In this document: positions 1 to 6,909 of the stretch, piece after piece
Layout: each line of letters begins with the position of its first letter
How positions within the stretch are numbered: position 1 is the first letter of the stretch
DNA from: Gemmatimonadota bacterium
GTDB lineage: Bacteria > Gemmatimonadota > Gemmatimonadetes > Gemmatimonadales > GWC2-71-9
DNA length: 17,241 nt
Assembly: GCA_004357415.1 (NCBI GenBank)
Contig: SMVY01000032.1
Location: forward strand, 1-17,241
Direction: 5' to 3'
Translations under genes and position numbers: made by a program
The notes under the pieces: generated by a model
What the model saw: the letters and a program-made list of their open reading frames with translations, nothing else
Told to the model about the DNA's origin: nothing
The model's database searches: none

Positions 1-546
1 ATGAAGATCTATACCCGCACCGGCGATGGTGGTGACACCGGCCTCTTCGGTGGTGGCCGTGTGTCCAAAGCCCACGTACGGGTAGCCGCCTACGGCGACA
101 TCGACGAACTCAACTCGGCGATCGGGGTGGTCCGGGCCACCGAACCGCGCGCGTTCCACGACGATCTTCTGCGTGCGGTCCAACGTGACCTCTTTGCCAT
201 CGGTGGGCACTTGGCGACGCCAGATCCGCAGAAGGTCGCCAAGGCGCTGGAGAAGGCCGAGCTGTCCGAGGCGCGGATCGCCGAGTTCGAAGACACCATC
301 GACGAGGCCGACCGGGAACTACCGCCGCTCAGGGCGTTCATCCTCCCCGCCGGCGTCCCCAAAGCCGCTGAGCTGCACCTTGCCCGGACGGTTTGCCGCC
401 GGGCCGAGCGCAGCGTCGTCGCGCTCGACCGGGAAGCCGGAGTGCCGGCGCTCTTTCTCCAATACCTCAATCGATTGTCAGATCTGCTCTTCACCCTCGC
501 CAGGTTGGCCAACCTCGAGGGCGCAATGGACGACGAAACCTGGTGA
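1..546 (+). CDS. pduO: PduO-type cob(I)alamin adenosyltransferase
   Basis: This enzyme transfers the adenosyl group of ATP to cob(I)alamin, making coenzyme B12 in the cytosol. The 181-aa product is about the usual size for PduO-type ATRs. The N-terminal ATP-binding signature is intact: TRTGDGGDTGL at residues 5-15, a GGGRVSK stretch at 17-23, and AYGDIDELNSAIG at 30-42. The C-terminal helix carries CRRAER (132-137), and the family's NRLSD motif is at 157-161. The window begins exactly on the ATG, so its promoter, ribosome binding site and any B12 riboswitch lie outside. The stop codon overlaps the GTG of aroB (GTGA, 543-546), which implies translational coupling. The pairing with a shikimate-pathway gene has no obvious metabolic logic. 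The family call is firm; adenosylcobalamin use elsewhere in this cell cannot be seen here. Confidence 0.95.
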   Translation: MKIYTRTGDGGDTGLFGGGRVSKAHVRVAAYGDIDELNSAIGVVRATEPRAFHDDLLRAVQRDLFAIGGHLATPDPQKVAKALEKAELSEARIAEFEDTIDEADRELPPLRAFILPAGVPKAAELHLARTVCRRAERSVVALDREAGVPALFLQYLNRLSDLLFTLARLANLEGAMDDETW

Positions 547-1688
547 GCCACACCCTCGAGCCTACCTGCACCATCGCCCACGCCCAAGGGAGCTACCCGG
601 TCTACGTCACCGTCGGGGCCCTGGCCACCGTGGACGACTTGATCGGCAACCGCCTGGACGGTCGCACCGTCTTCACCATTACCGACGACATTGTCGAGGC
701 GGAACTCAGCCGGTGGCGCCAGGACGGCAGTCATCCATGGCGACAACCGGATACGCGACCATCCACCGGGTTCGCCGCCGACCCGCTGGTGTTCCGCCAC
801 GGCGAAGCATCAAAAACTCGCGATGAATGGCAGCGGCTCAGCGACGCGCTCCTTTCGCGCGGGGCGGGACGCGACGCCGCCATCGTGGCCGTAGGAGGGG
901 GCGTGGTGGGAGACCTCGCCGGGTTCGTGGCCGCCACCTACATGCGGGGAATTCCAGTCATCCACGTCCCGACGACGGTGGTGGCCATGGTGGATTCGGC
1001 CCTGGGAGGAAAGACCGGCGTCGACACCGCGGAGGCCAAGAACCTCATCGGCGCCTTTCATCATCCCACCGCCGTCGTCGCCGACCCGCGCACACTGCTC
1101 ACGCTTTCCGCGCGTGAATTTCGAGCCGGCATGGCCGAGGTCGTCAAGCACGCCGTCATCGCCGACGCAGAGTACTTCGAGTGGCTCGAAGCCAACGCCG
1201 GCGACATTGCGGCACGGCAGCTCGACCTCCTCGTGGAGCTGGTACGGCGAAGCGTAACGATCAAGGCGAACGTCGTGCAATCCGACGAACGGGAGCAGGG
1301 CCGGCGCGCCCACCTCAACCTGGGGCACACGATCGGCCACGGGATCGAACACGCCTCGAACTACCAGTTGCTCCACGGCGAAGCGGTCGCCCTGGGTTTG
1401 GTGGCCGAATGCGCCCTGGCGTCGGACCTCGGCCTAGTGGGGCCCGACCTGGGGGAGCGGGTGGCCGGGTTGCTGGCCAGGTTCGATCTCCCCGTCCGCC
1501 TCACGACCGACATTTCGTTCGATCGGGTACTCCGGGCCATGGCCTACGACAAGAAAGCGGCCGGGGGGGCACAGCGCTTCGCCTTGCCGGCTGGACTGGG
1601 GACCATGGCTGGATCGGGTGACCAATGGACAGTGGTGGCGGAAGCATCCCGAATCCGCAGGGCACTTGCTAGCCTGTCAACGGATTAA
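543..1688 (+). CDS. aroB: 3-dehydroquinate synthase (AroB)
   Basis: AroB converts DAHP to 3-dehydroquinate, the second step of the shikimate pathway, using NAD and a divalent metal. The nucleotide-binding GGGVVGDLAGF is at residues 118-128 and HVPTT at 141-145, followed by DSALGGKTGVD (151-161). By alignment with the Aspergillus enzyme, the metal ligands are E199 (in GMAEVVKH), H262 (in NLGHTIGH) and H278 (in LLHGE). All are present, so it should be active. I chose the GTG at 543, which gives 381 aa. The reading frame is open back to 393, but that extension would lie inside the upstream gene. The family is usually about 360 aa; the extra length is mostly a loop near residues 60-80. Translation is probably coupled to the adenosyltransferase through the GTGA overlap, because no good Shine-Dalgarno is seen. 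Confidence 0.95.
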   Translation: MSHTLEPTCTIAHAQGSYPVYVTVGALATVDDLIGNRLDGRTVFTITDDIVEAELSRWRQDGSHPWRQPDTRPSTGFAADPLVFRHGEASKTRDEWQRLSDALLSRGAGRDAAIVAVGGGVVGDLAGFVAATYMRGIPVIHVPTTVVAMVDSALGGKTGVDTAEAKNLIGAFHHPTAVVADPRTLLTLSAREFRAGMAEVVKHAVIADAEYFEWLEANAGDIAARQLDLLVELVRRSVTIKANVVQSDEREQGRRAHLNLGHTIGHGIEHASNYQLLHGEAVALGLVAECALASDLGLVGPDLGERVAGLLARFDLPVRLTTDISFDRVLRAMAYDKKAAGGAQRFALPAGLGTMAGSGDQWTVVAEASRIRRALASLSTD

Positions 1689-1697
1689 CCAACAGAT

Positions 1698-1849
1698 CTT
1701 TCCACAGGACAATCCCGCAACCAACACCGTAACATGAAGTCAATATGTATGTTACGATATTTCCACGTGGATAAATAGAAACGTGGCGATGGGGAAAAGT
1801 TGACAGTTTCTCCAACGGGTTCCCTGTAAACGATTTGTGATGTGGAAAA
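1698..1849. other. Cluster of DnaA-box-like motifs in an AT-rich island
   Basis: Three motifs resemble the DnaA box TTWTNCACA: CTTTCCACA at 1698-1706 (8 of 9, plus strand), TTATCCACG on the minus strand at 1766-1774 (8 of 9 to TTATCCACA), and TTTTCCACA on the minus strand at 1841-1849 (9 of 9). They lie in DNA that is strongly AT-rich for this genome: 46 of 120 bases are G+C in 1741-1860. DnaA control of the sigma gene, or a replication-related site, is possible. No dnaA, dnaN or similar gene is present, so this is suggestive only. Confidence 0.25.
1728..1756. repeat. 8-bp perfect inverted repeat after aroB
   Basis: CGTAACAT (1728-1735) and ATGTTACG (1749-1756) form a perfect inverted repeat around a 13-nt centre. 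It begins 40 nt after the aroB stop. The stem is AT-rich and no T tract follows, so it is a poor intrinsic terminator. A dimeric repressor or activator site upstream of the sigma-factor promoter is equally possible. A second, shorter inverted repeat lies just downstream: CCACGT at 1763-1768 and ACGTGG at 1781-1786. Confidence 0.45.
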
Positions 1850-1859
1850 AAATCTTTTC

Positions 1860-1888
1860 TTGACCGGCCTCTCAGCGCCCCCTATATT
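1860..1888 (+). promoter_or_regulatory. Sigma-70 type promoter for the sigma-factor gene
   Basis: TTGACC (-35, 1860-1865) and TATATT (-10, 1883-1888) are separated by exactly 17 nt, close to the bacterial sigma-70 consensus. Transcription would begin near 1895, leaving a leader of about 76 nt before the ATG at 1971. A second perfect -35 hexamer, TTGACA, is at 1800-1805, but the best following -10 (TGTAAA, 1825-1830) has a 19-nt spacer and is weak. The promoter lies downstream of the alternative in-frame ATG at 1842, which argues against that upstream start. Confidence 0.7.
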
Positions 1889-1960
1889 CGGCGTCCCAAC
1901 CGGCATCAGCGGCTGGCACTCTCCATCGATAGCAAGCGACAAACGCACTCTCCTCCTCTC

Positions 1961-1965
1961 AGGGG
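1961..1965 (+). promoter_or_regulatory. Ribosome binding site of the sigma-factor gene
   Basis: AGGGG ends 5 nt before the ATG at 1971. Together with the promoter at 1860-1888 it fixes the start at 1971 rather than 1842, although the frame is open upstream. Confidence 0.65.
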
Positions 1966-1970
1966 TAGTA

Positions 1971-2864
1971 ATGGCTTCTGGAACGACGAGTAAGCCCCGG
2001 CCCTTCTTCCGTCCGGCACCGACCGGTGCCTTCGACCAGTATCTCCATGACATCCAAAAGCTGCCGATGATCACGGATCGCGAGGAGGAGAGACGCCTGG
2101 CACGCAAGGCCCAGAAGGGCGACGCGGCGGCCGCAGAACGTCTGGTGACGGCCAACCTTCGATTCGTGATCTCCTACGTGAAGAAGTATCAGGGCCACGG
2201 ACTCGATCTATCGGAACTGGTAGCCATCGGGAACGAGGGCTTGCTCAAGGCGGTGCGAAAATTCGACCCCGAGCACGGCGTCAAGTTCATCTCCTACGCC
2301 GTGTGGTGGGTGCGCCAAGCGGTACTCAAAGCCCTTGCCGAGCAAACCCGCAGCGTCCGTATCCCGCTCAACCAAAACTCAGCCCTCATTCGCATGTCCC
2401 GCGCCGAGAGTTTTCTGTCCCAGGAATTGGGCCGCGAGCCGACCGATCGGGAAATTGCTACCGCCCTCAACGAGACCATCGAGAACATCCGCTCCGCCCG
2501 ACGCATGACCAGCGCGGAGTTGTCGTTGGATGCGCCGGTCGAGCGTTCGGACAAGACCGCGAGCACCTTCGGCGAACGGTTTGCCGGCAGCGGCGGTAGC
2601 GAAATCGAAGAGAAAACCGATTCCGCCCTGATGAGGGAGTTCATCGATCGCATCTTCGAGCGGCACCTGACTCCGCGCGAACGCAAGATCCTCTATCTCT
2701 ACTACGGCATGGAAGAAGGATCGGAGGCGCTCACGCTCGAAAAAATCGGCGCCCTCCTCGGTGTCACCCGCGAGCGCATTCGCCAGATCCGGGAACGGGC
2801 GTTCGAGAAACTGCGTGAATCGCCCGACTTGGGTTCGCTGAAGGGATTCTGGAGCGCGGCGTAG
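1971..2864 (+). CDS. RNA polymerase sigma factor, RpoD/SigA-type sigma-70 family
   Basis: This sigma factor directs RNA polymerase to promoters. The 297-aa protein has sigma region 1.2 at about residues 20-46 and region 2 at about 56-122, with the helix-melting and -10-reading stretch YAVWWVRQAV at 109-118. Region 3 is at about 130-185. Region 4.2 is a helix-turn-helix at 255-282 (LEKIGALLGVTRERIRQIRERA). It lacks region 1.1 and the long non-conserved insert of E. coli RpoD, so it is short for a primary sigma, though sequence motifs are RpoD/SigA-like rather than ECF, SigB or FliA. It could be the primary factor or a group-2 paralogue; the rest of the genome would decide. It stands alone behind its own strong promoter and an AT-rich control region. 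Residues 183-215 form a linker rich in Ser, Gly and acidic residues. Confidence 0.9.
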   Translation: MASGTTSKPRPFFRPAPTGAFDQYLHDIQKLPMITDREEERRLARKAQKGDAAAAERLVTANLRFVISYVKKYQGHGLDLSELVAIGNEGLLKAVRKFDPEHGVKFISYAVWWVRQAVLKALAEQTRSVRIPLNQNSALIRMSRAESFLSQELGREPTDREIATALNETIENIRSARRMTSAELSLDAPVERSDKTASTFGERFAGSGGSEIEEKTDSALMREFIDRIFERHLTPRERKILYLYYGMEEGSEALTLEKIGALLGVTRERIRQIRERAFEKLRESPDLGSLKGFWSAA

Positions 2865-2894
2865 CCGCCCAGCCCTTCCCCACCCCACCCCGGC

Positions 2895-2925
2895 TGGCAG
2901 CCGTCAGCTGACAGCTATCAGCAGG
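2895..2925. repeat. Heptanucleotide tandem repeat, CAGC core
   Basis: CAGC recurs at 2898, 2905, 2912 and 2919, exactly 7 nt apart. The units are GGCAGCC, GTCAGCT, GACAGCT and ATCAGCA. The stretch includes the 10-bp palindrome GTCAGCTGAC (2903-2912). It lies between the sigma gene and glcD and has no coding character. It resembles the short tandemly repeated heptamers known from cyanobacterial intergenic DNA. Confidence 0.6.
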
Positions 2926-2968
2926 TCGGCGCAAGGGCTACCCACCCGGGCGCAACCCTCAGGCCACG

Positions 2969-2996
2969 CCCTCCCTGCGCCCTGCGGCCTGCGCAC
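2969..2996. repeat. Heptanucleotide tandem repeat, TGCGCCC type
   Basis: Four consecutive 7-nt units are seen: CCCTCCC, TGCGCCC, TGCGGCC and TGCGCAC. They share a C-rich pattern with the repeat at 17207-17241. The array ends about 12 nt before the putative -10 element of glcD. Confidence 0.55.
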
Positions 2997-3008
2997 TCCC
3001 GATACGAG

Positions 3009-3014
3009 TACATT
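3009..3014 (+). promoter_or_regulatory. Putative -10 element for a leaderless glcD mRNA
   Basis: TACATT matches four of six -10 consensus positions, including the key A2 and T6. It ends exactly 6 nt before the glcD ATG, with GCCCGT between. No Shine-Dalgarno is present. If used, transcription would start at or next to the ATG. No good -35 hexamer is seen at the usual distance. The same geometry precedes the ATG at 6910. Confidence 0.35.
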
Positions 3015-3020
3015 GCCCGT

Positions 3021-4436
3021 ATGCGCCGATCGTTGATCCGCGACCTCGAGCGGCTCGTCGGGCCACGGTGGGTGAAGTGGCGTCCTACCGACACGGCCGT
3101 CTACCGGGCCGACGGCCTCCCGACGCACGAGTCGGAACCCGGGTGCGTCGTCCTCCCGGAGAACCGTGACCAGGTCGTTGCCGTCCTGAGACTGCTCCAC
3201 GACGCAGAGGTACCGTTCGTCGCCCGCGGGGCCGGCACCGGACTTTCCGGCGGGGCCTTGGCCGGGCTGGATGCGGTCCTCCTCACGCTAACTCGGCTCA
3301 ACCGGATTCTCTCCATCGACCCGGTCATCCGCCGGGCAGTAGTCGAACCGGGGGTCGTCAACGCCCGCCTCACCGACGCCGTGGCTCCGTTCGGCCTGTA
3401 TTATGCCCCCGATCCGTCGAGCCAGACCGCCTGTACCCTCGGCGGCAATGTGGCCGAGAATGCCGGCGGGCCGCACTGCCTCAAGTACGGCGTGACCACC
3501 AACCACGTGGTTGCCCTGACCATATGTCTTCCGGACGGAGAAACCGTTGTCCTGGGGTCCACTCAGGGTGAACCGTGGGGCCCGGACCTCGTTGGGCTGT
3601 TCGTCGGCAGCGAAGGGATGTTCGGTGTGGCACTGGAGATTACCCTCCGGTTGGAGCCGACTCCGCCCGAGGTGGTGACCATGCTGGCGGACTTCATGGC
3701 CCTGCGTGACGCCAGCGAAGCGGTCACGGCCATCATCGGCTCCGGCGTGGTACCGGCCGCGCTCGAGATGATGGACCAAGCCTGCGTCCAGGCGGTCGAG
3801 GATTCCATCTACGCGGCAGGCTACCCGCGCGATGCCGCCGCGGTCCTCCTGGTGGACCTCGACGGTGGCGCGGCGGCAGTCACCGCGGAAGCTGAGGTGG
3901 TAACCGACCTGCTGGGGCAGCATGGAGCCCGGGAGATCCGGACGGCGCGAGACCCGGCACGACGGGCCCAGTTGTGGCTCGGAAGAAAGAAAGCCTTTGG
4001 CGCCTTGGGCCGCATCGCCCCGGACCTCGCGGTCCAGGACGCCGTGGTCCCCCGGTCGGCGCTCCCTGACATCATCGACCGGATCGCCGATATCGGCCAC
4101 CGCTACAGCCTCAACATCAGCAACGTGTTCCACGCCGGTGACGGCAACCTGCATCCCAACATCAGCTTCGACCGGAGCGATCCGGTATTGAGTGCCAAGG
4201 TGCGCGACGCCAGCGCGGAAATCATGGCGGTGTGTCTCGCAGCCGGGGGGTCGATCACCGGCGAGCACGGTGTCGGGTCCGACAAGATCGACTACATGCC
4301 CTGGGCCTTCAGCAGCGAAAGCCTGGCGGCCATGCGTTCCGTCCGCCGGGCGTTCGATCCCCACGAGAGAGCCAATCCCGGAAAGGTGTTCCCCATCCAT
4401 GCCTGCCGCGAATGGCGAGCTGGAGGTGTGGTATGA
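3021..4436 (+). CDS. glcD: FAD-linked oxidase, glycolate oxidase subunit GlcD
   Basis: GlcD is the flavoprotein subunit of the GlcDEF complex, which oxidises glycolate to glyoxylate and passes electrons toward the respiratory chain. The 471-aa length is normal. The FAD-binding PCMH domain spans about residues 38-215, with RGAGTGLSGGAL at 69-80 and LGGNVAENAGGPH at 140-152. The FAD-oxidase C-terminal domain spans about 220-457, with HAGDGNLHPN at 371-380, GEHGVG at 414-419 and NPGKVF at 452-457. The ATG at 3021 has no Shine-Dalgarno; see the -10-like element just before it. The 3' end overlaps glcE by ATGA (4433-4436). Homologues include D-lactate dehydrogenases, but the adjacent glcE and glcF favour glycolate or a similar 2-hydroxy acid. 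Confidence 0.92.
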   Translation: MRRSLIRDLERLVGPRWVKWRPTDTAVYRADGLPTHESEPGCVVLPENRDQVVAVLRLLHDAEVPFVARGAGTGLSGGALAGLDAVLLTLTRLNRILSIDPVIRRAVVEPGVVNARLTDAVAPFGLYYAPDPSSQTACTLGGNVAENAGGPHCLKYGVTTNHVVALTICLPDGETVVLGSTQGEPWGPDLVGLFVGSEGMFGVALEITLRLEPTPPEVVTMLADFMALRDASEAVTAIIGSGVVPAALEMMDQACVQAVEDSIYAAGYPRDAAAVLLVDLDGGAAAVTAEAEVVTDLLGQHGAREIRTARDPARRAQLWLGRKKAFGALGRIAPDLAVQDAVVPRSALPDIIDRIADIGHRYSLNISNVFHAGDGNLHPNISFDRSDPVLSAKVRDASAEIMAVCLAAGGSITGEHGVGSDKIDYMPWAFSSESLAAMRSVRRAFDPHERANPGKVFPIHACREWRAGGVV

Positions 4437-5644
4437 GCGGCGACGCTCTCGACAGACTGCGGGCCGTGTTGGGACCTGAAGCCGTCGCCGACGCGGAAGG
4501 GACCCCGCGCGTCACCCCGACTAGCGTAGACGGCCTCCGCCGGGCCTGCCAGCTCGCCAGCGACATGGGTTGGCACATCCGCGTGGAAGGGAACGGCACT
4601 TGGCTGCCGCCGGACGCTCCGGCCGACATTGTCATCAGCACTCGGGGGCTCAGACAGACGGTGCACGCCAGTGCGTCGGACCAAGTGGCGACCGTCAGCG
4701 CCGGAGTACCATTCAACGACCTCCGTGCCCACCTGGCGGAAGAGGGCATGTGGCTCGCCGTCGACCCGCCGGGCAAGCCGGACCGGACGATCGGATCGAT
4801 CGTCGCCACGGCGACGTCTGGGCCGCTCCGAAACAGCTACGGCCACGTCAAGGATCACGTTCTCGGCTGCAGTGTCGTGACCGCCGACGGCCGGCTGGTA
4901 GAATTCGGCGGACAGGTGGTGAAGAACGTCGCGGGCTTCGACCTCACCAAGCTTCAGGTGGGCGGGTTCGGCGCCTTCGGCGTCATCGCCACCGTCCACC
5001 TGCGGCTGCGGGCGCTCCCCCAGTCCGATGCCACCGTGATCGCCCGGGGATCCCGCGACGAACTGACCGCGGCCGGCAGGTCGATTCTCGATCAGGCAAT
5101 CGAGGTAACCGCCCTGGAGCTCCTGTCGCCGACGGTCGCCGGAGACCCCGAGTGGGCCCTCGCCGCCCGCATGATGGGGAGTGAAGCGTCGGTGCTGTCG
5201 GAGATTCCCCGCTTGAGCGCCGTGTCCAGCGTCACCTGGGACCGGCTGGCCGGCGATCGCGGCGCGGTGCTATGGCGTATGGTCGCCGGTGCCGCGGGCG
5301 CCGGACCGGTGAGTTTTCGTCTGGGAGTCCTGGTGGACGGCCTGGACCAGACAATCGACACGCTCATCCACGACCTCGACGATGGACTGATCGCCGCCGG
5401 AGCCGCGTCCGGCGGGCTTCGCTGGACCGGGACGGCCACCGCCGAGCAACTCAGGGCCGTTCGCTACACCATGGCGCAGCAGGAGATTCCATTGACGCTC
5501 GAGCGCGCCCCGTGGCACATACGGGAACTCGTGGGCCACTTCGGCGCCTACCGGGAAGGCGTGGGCCAGGTGGTCGGGCGGCTGCGCCGGACGTTCGATC
5601 CGGCAAGTCAACTGAGTGTCGCGCTCGAACCCAGCGATGTCTGA
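4433..5644 (+). CDS. glcE: Glycolate oxidase subunit GlcE, FAD-binding
   Basis: GlcE is the second FAD-binding subunit of glycolate oxidase. The 403-aa protein has a PCMH-type FAD domain in its N-terminal half. The subunit's characteristic sequence is clear: TIGSIVATATSGPLR near residues 123-137 and GGQVVKNVAGFDLTKLQVGG near 162-181. The frame is open upstream to 4232, but I start at the ATG at 4433. It overlaps the glcD stop as ATGA and has a GGAGG ribosome binding site at 4422-4426. The 3' end overlaps glcF by 8 nt. Both overlaps suggest the three subunits are made in fixed ratio. I see no lesion. Confidence 0.92.
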   Translation: MSGDALDRLRAVLGPEAVADAEGTPRVTPTSVDGLRRACQLASDMGWHIRVEGNGTWLPPDAPADIVISTRGLRQTVHASASDQVATVSAGVPFNDLRAHLAEEGMWLAVDPPGKPDRTIGSIVATATSGPLRNSYGHVKDHVLGCSVVTADGRLVEFGGQVVKNVAGFDLTKLQVGGFGAFGVIATVHLRLRALPQSDATVIARGSRDELTAAGRSILDQAIEVTALELLSPTVAGDPEWALAARMMGSEASVLSEIPRLSAVSSVTWDRLAGDRGAVLWRMVAGAAGAGPVSFRLGVLVDGLDQTIDTLIHDLDDGLIAAGAASGGLRWTGTATAEQLRAVRYTMAQQEIPLTLERAPWHIRELVGHFGAYREGVGQVVGRLRRTFDPASQLSVALEPSDV

Positions 5645-6881
5645 CGGATATCAGGGTCTCGACCCCTGCGTCCACTGCGGCTTCTGTCTGCCCGCGTGCC
5701 CCACCTACCTGGCGACCGGCGACGAGAACGAAAGCCCCAGGGGCCGCATTGTTCTCATGCGCGCCCTCGAGCGGGGCGACCTCCTTCCGACGGACAAGCG
5801 TCTCCAGCAACACCTCGACAACTGCCTCGGGTGCCTGGGGTGCGAGCCGGTGTGCCCGTCGGGCGTAGCCTACGGCCGGGGCCTCAGCACGGCGCGCCAA
5901 GCGCTCCGGGAATCGAACGGAAGTTCCCTCACGCAACAGGCCATCCTCGCCATCTTTGCCACTCCCCAGTTGTGGCGCCCATTGTTTACCTTGGCCCGTT
6001 GGTTTCGTGCCACCACGCTGCCGCGCCTCTTGGCGGGATCGGGTCGAGTGGGATTCGCCTGGGGAATGCTGGCCGCGAGCGCCGGCCTGCCGCGGCCCCG
6101 CCGCCGGCTGTCAGACCGGCGACAGGGACCGCCATCGAATCAAGACGGCCCAACGGTGGCGCTGTTTCGCGGTTGCGTCATGGACACGCTCTTCCCCCAC
6201 GTCCACGACGCTTCGCGCCGGGTGCTCGAGGCCAACGGGTTCCGGGTAGTAGACGTCCCCGGCCAGCAGTGTTGCGGCGCGCTCCACGAGCACACCGGCG
6301 CCCGGGAAGAGGCCCTGCGTCTGGCGCGCTGCAACGTGGCCGCGTTCGCTACCGGCGCGGACTACATCGCCGTCGACAGCGCCGGATGTGGCGCCCTCCT
6401 CAAGGACTACGGACACCTCCTGCAAACGGCGCCGGCAGTGGCCCTGGCCGCCTCCGTCCGCGATGTGTCAGAGCTCCTGGCGGAGGCCGGTCCTCGCGCC
6501 GGGGCGGCGTTGCCGATGCGGATCGCCTACGACGCTCCCTGTCATCTGAACCACGCCCAGGGCGTCGTCGATGCACCGCTGGCCATCCTCAGGGCCATTC
6601 CCGAACTGGATGTTCGCCTCCCCGATGGCCACGAGCGCTGCTGCGGCAGCGCGGGGCTCTACTCGCTCGACCATCCCGCACTGGCCCGACAGATTCTCCG
6701 CGACAAGATGGCGGCGATCCTGCCGCATGAACCGGACGCGATCGCCACGGGCAACCCCGGATGCCTGATGCAACTGGGCGCAGGATCGATCGCGGCCGGA
6801 CGACGGATCCCCACCGTCCACCCCGTAGAGCTCCTCGACGAGTCGTATCGCAGGGCCGGCTGGTACCGGCTCTCTCACTGA
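5637..6881 (+). CDS. glcF: Glycolate oxidase iron-sulfur subunit GlcF
   Basis: GlcF is the electron-transfer subunit of glycolate oxidase. The 414-aa product carries two N-terminal 4Fe-4S ferredoxin motifs: C11-x2-C14-x2-C17-x3-C21 followed by P, and C63-x2-C66-x2-C69-x3-C73 followed by P. Two CCG domains follow, the first ending in QQCCGALHEHTG and the second spanning APCHLNHAQG to ERCCGSAGLYS. These domains are typical of GlcF and HdrB-like proteins. I chose the ATG at 5637, which overlaps the glcE stop as ATGTCTGA. A GTG at 5616 would add only seven residues. The next gene begins 28 nt after the stop, so co-transcription with ygfZ is possible. Confidence 0.93.
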   Translation: MSDGYQGLDPCVHCGFCLPACPTYLATGDENESPRGRIVLMRALERGDLLPTDKRLQQHLDNCLGCLGCEPVCPSGVAYGRGLSTARQALRESNGSSLTQQAILAIFATPQLWRPLFTLARWFRATTLPRLLAGSGRVGFAWGMLAASAGLPRPRRRLSDRRQGPPSNQDGPTVALFRGCVMDTLFPHVHDASRRVLEANGFRVVDVPGQQCCGALHEHTGAREEALRLARCNVAAFATGADYIAVDSAGCGALLKDYGHLLQTAPAVALAASVRDVSELLAEAGPRAGAALPMRIAYDAPCHLNHAQGVVDAPLAILRAIPELDVRLPDGHERCCGSAGLYSLDHPALARQILRDKMAAILPHEPDAIATGNPGCLMQLGAGSIAAGRRIPTVHPVELLDESYRRAGWYRLSH

Positions 6882-6897
6882 CCCGGCGACATATGCC

Positions 6898-6903
6898 TAT
6901 CTT
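6898..6903 (+). promoter_or_regulatory. Putative -10 element for a leaderless ygfZ mRNA
   Basis: TATCTT matches four of six -10 consensus positions and ends exactly 6 nt before the ATG at 6910, with TCCCGC between. No Shine-Dalgarno is present in the 28-nt gap after glcF. The arrangement matches that upstream of glcD (TACATT, then GCCCGT, then ATG). No convincing -35 is seen, so read-through from glcF is the alternative. Confidence 0.35.
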
Positions 6904-6909
6904 TCCCGC

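Noticed and set aside
393..542. N-terminal extension of aroB
   Set aside because: It lies inside the adenosyltransferase gene in another frame and does not resemble AroB; GTG at 543 fits the family start.
1842..1970. N-terminal extension of the sigma factor from the ATG at 1842
   Set aside because: A near-consensus promoter (1860-1888) lies downstream of that ATG, and AGGGG precedes the ATG at 1971.
2865..2925. Intrinsic terminator after the sigma gene
   Set aside because: Small palindromes exist (GTCAGCTGAC), but there is no stable stem-loop with a T tract; the periodic repeat explains the symmetry better.
2895..2996. CRISPR array
   Set aside because: Units are only 7 nt, with no spacers and no cas genes nearby.
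3288..4400. Long minus-strand open frame (370 codons) opposite glcD
   Set aside because: It mirrors a high-GC gene with firm family motifs on the plus strand. The translation is rich in His, Arg and Gly with no recognisable domain.
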